From Rhizobiales bacterium 65-79 (GTDB lineage Bacteria; Pseudomonadota; Alphaproteobacteria; Rhizobiales; Rhizobiaceae): a DNA stretch of 64,000 bases. The stretch covers positions 1 through 64,000 of the forward strand of contig MKRJ01000030.1 in the NCBI GenBank assembly GCA_001896885.1, read 5' to 3'. Within the stretch, counting starts at the first letter, position 1; the number at the start of each line of letters is the position of its first letter. Of this stretch, positions 27,631-35,018 are shown piece by piece. The notes below the pieces were generated by a model. The model made no database searches. It was not told where the DNA came from and saw nothing but the letters and a program-made list of their open reading frames with translations. A program made the position numbers and the translations under genes.

Positions 27631-28773
27631 ATGCCACCGATCCTTCACTACGGTTTCCGTCCCTTCTTCTTTCTGGCCGCCCTGTATGCGGGGCTGGCGA
27701 TCCCGGCTTGGCTCTGGATGTATTTTTCCGGGAACGGCATGTCGGGACCGTTCCCCGGCCTCCAGTGGCACATGCACGAGATGCTGTTCGGCTACCTCGC
27801 CGCGGTGATGACGGGGTTCATCCTGACGGCGATCCCCAACTGGACAGGCCGCCTTCCGCTCAGCGGATGGCCGTTGGCCGGGCTTGTCGGCCTGTGGGTG
27901 GCGGGACGCATCGCCTGCACCTTCATTCCCCAGCCTATCGCGGCGGCCCTCCTCGACCTCGCCTTCCCCGCGGCGCTGGCCTTCGCGATCTGGCGGGAAG
28001 TGCTTGCCGGGAAGAACTGGAAAAACGCCCCGGTCGCCATCATGATCACGCTGTTCGGCGTGGCCAACGCCCTGCATTATGGCGAAGGCCTGGGCTGGAC
28101 CCCGCCCGGGCTTGGCCCGCGCCTCGCACTGGCCGTCGCCGCGGCGCTGATAGCCCTTATCGGCGGCCGCATCGTCCCGAGCTTCACGCGCAACTGGCTC
28201 GTCAAGAAGGGTCGTTTCGCACTCCCCGCAAGCTTCGGACTCGTCGACAAGGCGGCGCTCGCCGGCGCCGTCCTGGCCGCGCTCTCATGGGCGGCCTTCC
28301 CGGATTCCGAGGCGACGGGCGCGCTGATGATATTGGCGGGATTGCTGCTGTTCGCGCGGCTTTTCCGCTGGCGGGGCGGCGCCACCTTGCGCGAACCGAT
28401 CCTCTTCGTGCTGCATGCGGGATATGGCTGGCTGGCAGTCGCGTTCCTGCTGCTCGGCGTCTCCCGCCTCACCGGGGCGGTCCCTCAGAGCGCGGCCTTG
28501 CACGCGCTGACCGCCGGGGCGATCGGAACCATGACGCTCGCCGTGATGACGAGGGCGAGCCTCGGCCACACCGGGCGCGAGATCGTCGCCGACCGCGCCA
28601 CCGTCGCCATATATTTGGCCGTCACGGCGGGCGCCGTGCTTCGTGTCCTGGCGCCGTTCGCGGGCGACCGGTACGCAATTGTGCTCGGATGCGGCGGCGC
28701 GCTCTGGAGCGCGGCGTTCCTGCTGTTCGCCTTGCGCTACGCGCCTATCCTCTGGGGCCCGCGGGCGACGTGA
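27631..28773 (+). CDS. nnrS: NnrS-family haem/copper membrane protein
   Basis: A polytopic inner-membrane protein of the NnrS family, associated with denitrification and nitric-oxide tolerance. The conserved start region is 'ILHYGFRPFFFLAALYAG', followed by 'WHMHEMLFGYLAAVMTGF' with the His residues linked to haem/copper binding, 'GGRIVPSFTRNWL', and 'MTLAVMTRASLGHTGR'. I place the start at ATG 27631 (380 residues), three codons before the conserved segment. The frame is also open to ATG 27439, which would add 64 Arg-rich residues not typical of the family; that start follows a weak GAGA and cannot be excluded. It is last in the nirK-nirV-nnrS group. Confidence 0.87.
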   Translation: MPPILHYGFRPFFFLAALYAGLAIPAWLWMYFSGNGMSGPFPGLQWHMHEMLFGYLAAVMTGFILTAIPNWTGRLPLSGWPLAGLVGLWVAGRIACTFIPQPIAAALLDLAFPAALAFAIWREVLAGKNWKNAPVAIMITLFGVANALHYGEGLGWTPPGLGPRLALAVAAALIALIGGRIVPSFTRNWLVKKGRFALPASFGLVDKAALAGAVLAALSWAAFPDSEATGALMILAGLLLFARLFRWRGGATLREPILFVLHAGYGWLAVAFLLLGVSRLTGAVPQSAALHALTAGAIGTMTLAVMTRASLGHTGREIVADRATVAIYLAVTAGAVLRVLAPFAGDRYAIVLGCGGALWSAAFLLFALRYAPILWGPRAT

Positions 28774-28839
28774 GCCGTGCCGGCAAATACTCAGCGAAGA
28801 GATGGATCGCGGCAACGTTCGCCGGCGGCCTCGGGCAGC

Positions 28840-29007
28840 TCAGAACAGCAGCCGCGCCAGGGCGCCGAGAGAGAAGAGCAGCGCCACCATGCTTGGCACG
28901 ATCACGGCCGCGCCGAACACGAATGCGAGCATCGTTGCCCAGTCGCGCTGGATGTGAAGCTTCTCGAACATGGAAAAGGAAATTAGCCGCATCGGGTGAA
29001 TAAGCAA
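28840..29007 (-). CDS. Small single-span membrane protein, unrecognised
   Basis: A 55-residue frame with TTG start at 29007, 7 nt after GGGAGGG; an internal ATG at 28971 would give 43 residues but has no ribosome binding site. The C-terminal half is a clear membrane span ('MLAFVFGAAVIVPSMVALLF') preceded by a charged segment 'FEKLHIQRDW'. It begins 18 bp after the 65-residue gene behind pseudoazurin, so all three look like one operon. I do not recognise it. Its setting suggests a small subunit or assembly factor in nitrite or oxygen respiration. Confidence 0.5.
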   Translation of the reverse strand: MLIHPMRLISFSMFEKLHIQRDWATMLAFVFGAAVIVPSMVALLFSLGALARLLF

Positions 29008-29025
29008 GGCTTTCCCTCCCGGCCG

Positions 29026-29223
29026 TCAGCGGCTTCGCCAGCGGCGGCCCGCCTCCAGCCATTCTTCCATCAGGCACCGGTCTTCCTTCGAAAAGGATGC
29101 CCGCTTCATCAGGTCGGCAAAGCTGTCGCCGGGATGGCAGCTGTCGTAGCGCTCGGCAACCAGTTGCAGAAGCGTCTTCTCTTCTCCGTTCGGGCCCTTC
29201 GGCGAACGCATGAGCGACTGCAT
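29026..29223 (-). CDS. Small hypothetical protein downstream of pseudoazurin
   Basis: A 65-residue soluble, charged protein with a good ribosome binding site (GAGGTGAGGG) before ATG 29223. It has two Cys (in 'YDSCHPGD' and 'EDRCLMEEW') and segments 'LLQLVAERYDSCHPGDSF' and 'LMKRASFSKEDRC'. It lies 71 bp after the pseudoazurin stop, across a hairpin. I cannot assign a function. Its position between pseudoazurin and a small membrane protein suggests a role tied to nirK-dependent respiration. Confidence 0.6.
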   Translation of the reverse strand: MQSLMRSPKGPNGEEKTLLQLVAERYDSCHPGDSFADLMKRASFSKEDRCLMEEWLEAGRRWRSR

Positions 29224-29250
29224 GGGAAATCCCTCACCTCGATCGAAACG

Positions 29251-29292
29251 GAAAGCCGGGCCGCGCGGCGGGCGTGCGCAGCCCGGGCTTTC
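29251..29292 (-). terminator. Imperfect hairpin after pseudoazurin
   Basis: The outer arms GAAAGCC-GGGC and GCCC-GGGCTTTC pair across a GC-rich inner region, directly downstream (minus strand) of the pseudoazurin stop. No strong T-run follows, so it may attenuate rather than end transcription into the two small genes. Confidence 0.45.
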
Positions 29293-29294
29293 TC

Positions 29295-29741
29295 CTAGTT
29301 GCTCGCGACCGTCTGGCCGAAGAGCTGGGCGAAGACCGCCTTGGCCTTTCCGGTCTGCTTCACCGCCTCCGCCGCTTCAAGATTGACGGGCTTGCCAACC
29401 TCGATCAGCGCCACCATTCCCATGGCGTAGTGGGGCAGGCACTTGACGCCGTACACGCCTTCCTTGTCGAGCTTGACCGTCAGTTCCTCGGAGAACTTGC
29501 CCTTGAACGGCTGCGCGCCCTCGGGGATCATCCCCTGGATGCTTTCCACATTGTGACCCTTGTCCACGGGGACGAAATGAATGGTGTCGCCGGGTGCCGC
29601 CCTGACGAAGTCGGGCTCGAACACCATCATGCCCTTCTCGCCCTTGTTCAGCATCTTCACCTCGATTTCGGCCGCGCCGGCAGCGCCGGCGAATACCATT
29701 GCGGTTCCAAGGGCCAGCATGGCGATCGTCTTTTTCATCAT
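29295..29741 (-). CDS. Pseudoazurin (blue copper electron carrier)
   Basis: A 148-residue periplasmic type 1 copper protein with a signal peptide (residues 1-23, 'AMVFAGAAGAA'). Copper ligands match the pseudoazurin pattern: His63 ('KGHNVES'), Cys101, His104 and Met109 ('KCLPHYAMGM', C-x2-H-x4-M). Pseudoazurins donate electrons to copper nitrite reductases, which fits nirK 2.8 kb away. A TTG-N8-CAA box lies about 70 bp upstream. It is divergent from the NsrR-like gene. Confidence 0.95.
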   Translation of the reverse strand: MMKKTIAMLALGTAMVFAGAAGAAEIEVKMLNKGEKGMMVFEPDFVRAAPGDTIHFVPVDKGHNVESIQGMIPEGAQPFKGKFSEELTVKLDKEGVYGVKCLPHYAMGMVALIEVGKPVNLEAAEAVKQTGKAKAVFAQLFGQTVASN

Positions 29742-29811
29742 CTTCTTCCTTCAAGCACACGGCTTTATCCGGCCGTTGGCCAGCATATAGGCTGCATCCG
29801 CATCTCCATGT

Positions 29812-29825
29812 TTGCGCTGGCACAA
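29812..29825. promoter_or_regulatory. FNR/NnrR-type box upstream of pseudoazurin
   Basis: TTGCGCTGGCACAA has left half TTGCG and right half CACAA in the TTG-N8-CAA frame. It is centred about 77 bp before the pseudoazurin ATG, the same distance as the box before nirK. A Crp/Fnr-family activator (NnrR, DNR or FNR/FixK) encoded elsewhere would be the expected binder. Confidence 0.6.
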
Positions 29826-29936
29826 ACTGCGCTCAGAAAGAGCGTCGAAACGCGGGCGCAGACCAGGCGCGAGAGCCGCTCCCTGGGCCCGTGCGACAAT
29901 TCCAGCCTTGCGCTGCTTCGGGCCGGATATTAAAGC

Positions 29937-29951
29937 GGTATCGTCGATACC
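29937..29951. promoter_or_regulatory. Perfect palindrome in front of the NsrR-like gene
   Basis: GGTATCGTCGATACC is a perfect 7+1+7 inverted repeat, 76 bp before the Rrf2-type start and between it and the divergent pseudoazurin gene. Its right part (CGTCGATACC) recurs before nirK. It is a good candidate operator for autoregulation by the Rrf2 protein, though the wording differs from the E. coli NsrR motif. Confidence 0.5.
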
Positions 29952-30026
29952 ACTTTTTCGAGGCCGATCCGAAATGCCTCTCGAGCAACCAGGGCCCGGC
30001 CGCGGTCCGTGTGCGAGGAACCGGGC

Positions 30027-30482
30027 ATGAAGCTGACGCTTCACACCGACTACGCGCTGCGCATGCTGATCTTCCTTGCGATCCACGAGGGAAGGCCCAT
30101 CACCGTATCGGACGTGGCCAACGTCCACAGGCTCTCCCGCAACCATCTCATGAAAGTGGCGCTGGAACTCGGCAGGCTGGATTACATCAAGACCACGCGG
30201 GGACGGTCGGGCGGCATTTCGCTCGCCAGGCGGCCGGGCGACATCAATGTCGGCGCGGTCGTTCGCGCGATGGAGGATGGCTTCGCTCTCGTCGAATGTC
30301 TCCGCCCCGGCGGCGGCTCCTGCCTCATCACGCCGGCCTGCCGCCTCAAGGGCGTTGTCCACAGGGCGCTCGAAGCTTTCCTCGCGGTATTCGATGACTA
30401 TACTCTCGCAGACCTGATCGGCGAACGCGCGCATCTCGAGGAACTCCTCGATATGCCAGTCGATCCGGCCAGGGCCGCGTAG
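30027..30482 (+). CDS. nsrR: Rrf2-family regulator, NsrR type
   Basis: A 151-residue Fe-S cluster regulator. The start at ATG 30027 (GAGGAA upstream) gives the family N-terminus 'MKLTLHTDYALRML', in which Asp8 matches the fourth cluster ligand known from Streptomyces NsrR. The winged HTH follows ('VANVHRLSRNHLMKVALELG'). Three cysteines C91, C99 and C105 have the Cx7Cx5C spacing of Bacillus-type NsrR. NsrR senses nitric oxide by cluster nitrosylation. The gene sits between nitrite reduction genes and ccoN, 30 bp before ccoN, so it may be co-transcribed with the oxidase. Confidence 0.85.
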   Translation: MKLTLHTDYALRMLIFLAIHEGRPITVSDVANVHRLSRNHLMKVALELGRLDYIKTTRGRSGGISLARRPGDINVGAVVRAMEDGFALVECLRPGGGSCLITPACRLKGVVHRALEAFLAVFDDYTLADLIGERAHLEELLDMPVDPARAA

Positions 30483-30512
30483 GGGGGCTTACGGGAACGG
30501 CATGGAGGGGAC

Positions 30513-32165
30513 ATGATCAAGCAACTCACTTCAAGCGAGCGTCAGGGTGCGGCCGTCCTGCTCGGGCTTTTGGCCGCGATCGGGGTGCTGATGGCGGCGC
30601 TCGGCCGGACCGGGCCGTTCGGTATCCACGGCCTGATCGTGATCCTGTTCGCGCTGGCTCTCCTGTTCCCCGTGCTGTCGACATTCTACGAACCCGAACC
30701 AGATCCGGAGCGGCTGACCTACTACTACGACGACCCGATCAAGGCGGGCATCGTGCTGACGATGGCATGGGCGGTGTTCGGCATGTTCATGGGCGTCTGG
30801 GTGGCTGCGCAGCTCGCCTGGCCCAACCTCGCCTTCGATGCCGCCTGGTCGACCTTCGGACGCCTGCGCCCCACCCACACGACCGGCGTCATCTTCGGCT
30901 TCGGCGGCAACGCGCTGATCTCGACGTCCCTCTACGTCGTGCAGAGGACGTCCCGCGCCCGCCTTGCCGGACAGCTCAGCCCCTGGTTCGTCCTCATGGG
31001 CTACAATCTGTTCTGCATCCTAGCGGTCACCGGCTACTTCATGGGAGTGACCCAATCGAAAGAATATGCCGAGCCCGAATGGTACGCGGACCTCTGGCTG
31101 GTGATCGTCTGGGTATCCTATTTCATCCTCTACATCCGCACGCTCGCCCGGCGGAAGGAACCCCATATCTACGTCGCCAACTGGTACTACATGGCGTTCA
31201 TCCTGGTCGTCGCCGTGCTGCATATCGTGAACAACATCGCGGTGCCGATCTCCTGGGGGAGCGCCAAGAGCTACACCGTGTGGGCCGGCGTCCAGGACGC
31301 GATGGTGCAGTGGTGGTACGGGCACAATGCCGTCGCCTTCTTCCTCACCTCCGGCTTCCTCGGCATGCTCTACTACTTCCTGCCCGTCCGGGCGCAGCGG
31401 CCGATCTTCTCCTACAGGCTGTCGATCCTGAGCTTCTGGGGCATCACCTTCTTCTACATGTGGGTGGGCTCGCATCACCTGCACTACACGGCGCTGCCCC
31501 ACTGGGTGCAGAACCTCGGCATGACGTTCTCCGTCATGCTGCTGGTGCCTTCATGGGCTTCCGCGGGCAACGCGCTCCTGACGCTCAACGGCGCCTGGCA
31601 CCGCGTGCGCGACGACGCCACGCTTCGCTTCATGATGGTCGCGGCCGTCTTCTACGGCCTCTCCACCTTCGAGGGCTCGTTCCTGGCGATCCGCCCGGTG
31701 AACGCGCTGTCGCATTACACCGACTGGACCGTGGCCCACGTCCACGCCGGCGTGCTCGGCTGGGTGGCCCTCATCACCTTCGGGTCCATCTATACGCTCG
31801 TACCCTCCCTCTGGAAGCGCGAGCGCATGTATTCGCCCGTGCTCGTCGAGGTCCATTTCTGGCTCGCGATCGCCGGCACCCTCGTCTACGTCTTCGCGAT
31901 GTGGAACTCGGGCATCATCCAGGGCCTGATGTGGCGCACCTACACGGCGGACGGCACGCTTGCCTATTCCTTCGTCGACAGCCTGGTGGCGATGTACCCC
32001 TATTACATCGCCCGCACCTTCGGCGGGTTCCTCTTCCTGCTCGGCACCCTCGTCGGCTGCTACAACATCTGGATGACGGTGCGCGCGGCCCCCGCCACGG
32101 CAGGGAGACGGCTCGACGTGCCGGAACCCGACGGCGCGGGCATGGCGCCGAGCCCGGCGGAGTGA
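30513..32165 (+). CDS. ccoN: cbb3-type cytochrome c oxidase subunit I
   Basis: The 550-residue catalytic subunit of the high-affinity terminal oxidase, with about 12 membrane segments. Haem/CuB ligand regions are recognisable: 'RPTHTTGVIFGFGGNA', 'QWWYGHNAVAFFLTSGF', 'WVGSHHLHYTALPHW' and 'DWTVAHVHAGVLGW'. It lacks the canonical D- and K-channel layout of aa3 oxidases, as expected for the C family. It is 30 bp downstream of the NsrR-like gene and heads ccoNOQP. Confidence 0.96.
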   Translation: MIKQLTSSERQGAAVLLGLLAAIGVLMAALGRTGPFGIHGLIVILFALALLFPVLSTFYEPEPDPERLTYYYDDPIKAGIVLTMAWAVFGMFMGVWVAAQLAWPNLAFDAAWSTFGRLRPTHTTGVIFGFGGNALISTSLYVVQRTSRARLAGQLSPWFVLMGYNLFCILAVTGYFMGVTQSKEYAEPEWYADLWLVIVWVSYFILYIRTLARRKEPHIYVANWYYMAFILVVAVLHIVNNIAVPISWGSAKSYTVWAGVQDAMVQWWYGHNAVAFFLTSGFLGMLYYFLPVRAQRPIFSYRLSILSFWGITFFYMWVGSHHLHYTALPHWVQNLGMTFSVMLLVPSWASAGNALLTLNGAWHRVRDDATLRFMMVAAVFYGLSTFEGSFLAIRPVNALSHYTDWTVAHVHAGVLGWVALITFGSIYTLVPSLWKRERMYSPVLVEVHFWLAIAGTLVYVFAMWNSGIIQGLMWRTYTADGTLAYSFVDSLVAMYPYYIARTFGGFLFLLGTLVGCYNIWMTVRAAPATAGRRLDVPEPDGAGMAPSPAE

Positions 32166-32171
32166 CGCACG

Positions 32172-32924
32172 ATGGCCGAGCTTTTCCATCGCAAGATCGA
32201 ACGCACCGCGATCGGCTTCGTGCTGGCGATCATCGCCGCCGCTAGCGTCGGCGGGATCGTGGAGATCGCGCCCCTCTTCACCATCCACCAGACGGTCGAG
32301 GACGCTCCCGACATGCGCCTCTATACGCCGCTGGAGCTTGCGGGACGCGACATCTATGTGCGCGAGGGATGCTATGCCTGCCACAGCCAGATGATCCGCA
32401 CGCTGCGCGACGAGGTCGAGCGGTACGGCCCCTATTCGCTCGCGGTGGAGTCCAAGTACGACCATCCGATGCTGTGGGGCTCGAAGCGCACCGGGCCTGA
32501 CCTGGCGCGCGTCGGCGACAAATATTCCGACCTCTGGCAGGTGGCGCACCTGACGAACCCCCGTTCGGTGGTTCCCGAATCCAACATGCCGTCCTACGCC
32601 TTCCTTGCACGCACGCCGTTGCAGACGGACGACCTGCGGCTGCGGCTCGCCGCGCAGCGCGATGTCGGCGTTCCCTATACGGACGACATGATCAGGAACG
32701 CGGCGCAGGACGCCTACGGACAGGCCACCCCCGACAGCGACTACGCCTCGGGCGTGACCCAGCGTTATGGCGAGGCGACCCAGGTCCGGGCCTTCGACGG
32801 GGTCACGACCGAGCTGACGGAAATGGACGCGCTGGTCGCCTACCTGCAAATCCTCGGAAGGCTGACCGACGCGGCCTACAAGCATACGGCCGCGCCGCAG
32901 AAGCCGCCCGAACCGGTCAAGTGA
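32172..32924 (+). CDS. ccoO: cbb3-type oxidase subunit II, mono-haem cytochrome c
   Basis: A 250-residue membrane-anchored cytochrome c. The N-terminal anchor is about residues 12-34 ('AIGFVLAIIAAASVGGIVEI'), and the haem c site is C67-Y-A-C70-H71 ('REGCYACHSQMIR'). The distal Met is likely in 'ESNMPSYAFL'. It transfers electrons from CcoP to CcoN. It starts 6 bp after ccoN. Confidence 0.96.
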   Translation: MAELFHRKIERTAIGFVLAIIAAASVGGIVEIAPLFTIHQTVEDAPDMRLYTPLELAGRDIYVREGCYACHSQMIRTLRDEVERYGPYSLAVESKYDHPMLWGSKRTGPDLARVGDKYSDLWQVAHLTNPRSVVPESNMPSYAFLARTPLQTDDLRLRLAAQRDVGVPYTDDMIRNAAQDAYGQATPDSDYASGVTQRYGEATQVRAFDGVTTELTEMDALVAYLQILGRLTDAAYKHTAAPQKPPEPVK

Positions 32925-32933
32925 GGGAAGCGA

Positions 32934-33098
32934 ATGGACATCGATCACGACACACTGGTCGCGTTTTCCAAGAGCTGGGGCCTGCTTTACCTGATCGCCT
33001 TCGCCGTGGCGGTGACGCTCTACGCCTTCTGGCCGTCGAACCGCGAACGGTTCCGTGACGCCAAGAAGCGGATCCTCGAAGGGGACGACCGGCCATGA
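32934..33098 (+). CDS. ccoQ: cbb3-type oxidase small subunit CcoQ
   Basis: A 54-residue protein with one membrane span ('LLYLIAFAVAVTLYAFWP', residues about 17-34) and a basic C-terminal tail ('NRERFRDAKKRIL'). It starts 9 bp after ccoO with GAGGGAAG upstream, and its stop overlaps the ccoP start (ATGA). Position, size and the 'ALYAFWP'-like motif identify it as CcoQ, which stabilises the oxidase. Confidence 0.93.
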   Translation: MDIDHDTLVAFSKSWGLLYLIAFAVAVTLYAFWPSNRERFRDAKKRILEGDDRP

Positions 33099-33976
33099 GC
33101 GTGGAAGAACTCGACCCGGTGAGCGGCCACCGCACCACGGGCCATGTGTGGAACGGCATCAAGGAACTCGATACCCCGGTTCCGCGCGGCGTGCTCATCT
33201 TCCTGATCGTCACGCATATCTTCGCGGTGACCTGGTGGTTCGTCATGCCGACCTGGCCGCTGGGCACGACATACACGAAAGGGCTGCTCGACACCGACCA
33301 GCGCAAGATCGTCGAGCAGAAGATCGTCGATGCCGAAGCGCAACGCGCGCCATGGGTCGACAGGATCGAGAAGGCCTCGTTCGACGAGATACTCGCCGAT
33401 CCCAAGATGATGGAGATCGTCAAGACGACCGGGCACCGGCTTTTCGGCGACAATTGCGCGGCCTGCCACAGACGCGACGGCAAGGGACGCAGCAACTATC
33501 CGAACCTCACCGACCATGACTGGATCTGGGGCGGCGGCCCGGAAGCCATCATGCAGACCATCACTACGGGCGTGAATTCGAGCAATGCGAAGAGCCGGAT
33601 TTCGCAGATGCCGGCTTTCGGCCGTGACGGAATGCTCGATCCCGGCCAGGTCGACAACGTCGCCGCCTATGTCTATTCGCTCAGCCATCCGGACTACTCG
33701 ACGCCCGAGCGCATCAAGCAGATCGAGGCGGGGCGGCAGGTGTTCCTGACGACCTGCGCCGCCTGCCACGGACAGGATGCCAAGGGCAACCAGGAGGTGG
33801 GTGCGCCGAACCTCACCGACAATTACTGGATATATGGCGGCGATATCGGGACCATCATAACCACCATACATGGCGGCCGCGAAGGCCACATGCCGACCTG
33901 GGACGAGCGGCTCACCCCCGCACAGATCAAGATACTCGCGACCTACGTCTATTCCCTGGGAGTGGAAAACCCGTGA
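33095..33976 (+). CDS. ccoP: cbb3-type oxidase subunit III, di-haem cytochrome c
   Basis: A 293-residue membrane-anchored di-haem cytochrome c. The anchor is at about residues 32-55 ('GVLIFLIVTHIFAVTWWFVM'). The two haem sites are C121-A-A-C124-H125 and C221-A-A-C224-H225. N-terminal 'WNGIKELDTPVPR' is typical of CcoP. It accepts electrons from soluble c-type donors. It overlaps the ccoQ stop and the next gene's GTG start. Confidence 0.96.
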   Translation: MSVEELDPVSGHRTTGHVWNGIKELDTPVPRGVLIFLIVTHIFAVTWWFVMPTWPLGTTYTKGLLDTDQRKIVEQKIVDAEAQRAPWVDRIEKASFDEILADPKMMEIVKTTGHRLFGDNCAACHRRDGKGRSNYPNLTDHDWIWGGGPEAIMQTITTGVNSSNAKSRISQMPAFGRDGMLDPGQVDNVAAYVYSLSHPDYSTPERIKQIEAGRQVFLTTCAACHGQDAKGNQEVGAPNLTDNYWIYGGDIGTIITTIHGGREGHMPTWDERLTPAQIKILATYVYSLGVENP

Positions 33977-34179
33977 AGCAGGAAGGGTCTTCCGTCCTGA
34001 AGAAACCCGGGCGACTGCGTCTCGGATGGCTGCTGGCCGCCGCCGCCATCCTGACCTTCGCGGGCGCCAACGCGCACCTGATATATGTCGCGTTCACGTC
34101 CCACCCCGGATGCGTCCAGCACCTGAAGGAGGCGGGCGCTAAACCCGGCCAGTTCAGGGCCGCGGCGAGCGATTGCTGA
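33973..34179 (+). CDS. Small membrane protein after ccoP
   Basis: A 68-residue protein starting with GTG that overlaps the ccoP stop (GTGA). One membrane span ('GWLLAAAAILTFAGANAHLI') is followed by a short periplasmic tail with two Cys ('SHPGCVQHLK' and the C-terminal 'ASDC'). From memory, short proteins with a 'NAHLVYVA...C' pattern follow ccoP in several proteobacteria, with no known function. Translational coupling suggests a role in oxidase assembly or copper delivery. The two periplasmic Cys could form a disulfide or bind metal. Confidence 0.75.
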   Translation: MKQEGSSVLKKPGRLRLGWLLAAAAILTFAGANAHLIYVAFTSHPGCVQHLKEAGAKPGQFRAAASDC

Positions 34180-34191
34180 GGAGGTTCAAGG

Positions 34192-35010
34192 ATGAGCGAG
34201 GCCGATAAATCGCATTGGCTCCTGAGCGAGACGTCGGGGATCGAGGAAACCCGCAACGCGCGCTGGCAGCGTCACCTGCCCGTCGAAGCGGGGTTCGGCT
34301 GGCTCGGCGCCGGATGGCGGGACCTGATGCGGCAGCCCGGGCCGAGCCTCGCCTACGGCTTCGGCATTTTCCTCCTTTCCGCCGCCTTCGTCTGGCTGCT
34401 CTTTTCCTTCGGGTTCGACTACATCCTCTTTCCCGCGCTGTCGGGTTTCATGATCCTGGCGCCCGTGCTGGCGGTGGGGCTCTACGAGAAGAGTCGCGCC
34501 ATCGAGGAAGGCAGGCCGGTCAGCTTCCGGCGGATGCTGCTCACGCGGCCCGGCTCGGGCGCGCAGGCTTTCTTCGCCGGCCTGCTGCTCTGCCTGCTCG
34601 TGCTCTTGTGGATGCGGGCGGCGGTGCTCATCTACGCCCTGTTTTTCGGGGTCAGGCCGTTTCCGGGGATGGACCACATCGTCGGGCAGCTGACCGGGGA
34701 TCCGATGGGCTGGGCCATGATCGTGGTGGGAACCGCCATCGGCGGCATCTTCGCCGCGTTCGGACTGACCGTCAGCGCCTTCTCGATACCCATGCTGCTC
34801 GACCGCCGGACGGATGCCCTCACCGCGATGGGCACCAGCATGGCGCTGGTGTGGAACAACCTTGCTCCGATGATCGCCTGGGGGGCGATCGTCCTCGTCC
34901 TCTTCGCGATCAGCGTCGCAACCGGGCTGGTCGGGCTGATCGTCATCTTCCCCTTGCTCGGGCACGCGACCTGGCACGCCTACCGGACTGTCGCGCCTCC
35001 GGAGGAGTAA
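34192..35010 (+). CDS. DUF2189 membrane protein
   Basis: A 272-residue polytopic membrane protein of the DUF2189 family. It has a cytoplasmic N-terminal stretch ('LPVEAGFGWLGAGWRDLMRQP') and then about six hydrophobic segments with 'GFMILAPVLAVGLYEKSRAIE', 'GLTVSAFSIPMLLDR' and 'ATWHAYRTV' (family landmarks). Its place in the cco operon is where ccoG/ccoH normally stand, so an accessory role in oxidase biogenesis is a fair guess. No biochemical role is established. Confidence 0.85.
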   Translation: MSEADKSHWLLSETSGIEETRNARWQRHLPVEAGFGWLGAGWRDLMRQPGPSLAYGFGIFLLSAAFVWLLFSFGFDYILFPALSGFMILAPVLAVGLYEKSRAIEEGRPVSFRRMLLTRPGSGAQAFFAGLLLCLLVLLWMRAAVLIYALFFGVRPFPGMDHIVGQLTGDPMGWAMIVVGTAIGGIFAAFGLTVSAFSIPMLLDRRTDALTAMGTSMALVWNNLAPMIAWGAIVLVLFAISVATGLVGLIVIFPLLGHATWHAYRTVAPPEE

Positions 35011-35018
35011 GTCCCGGC

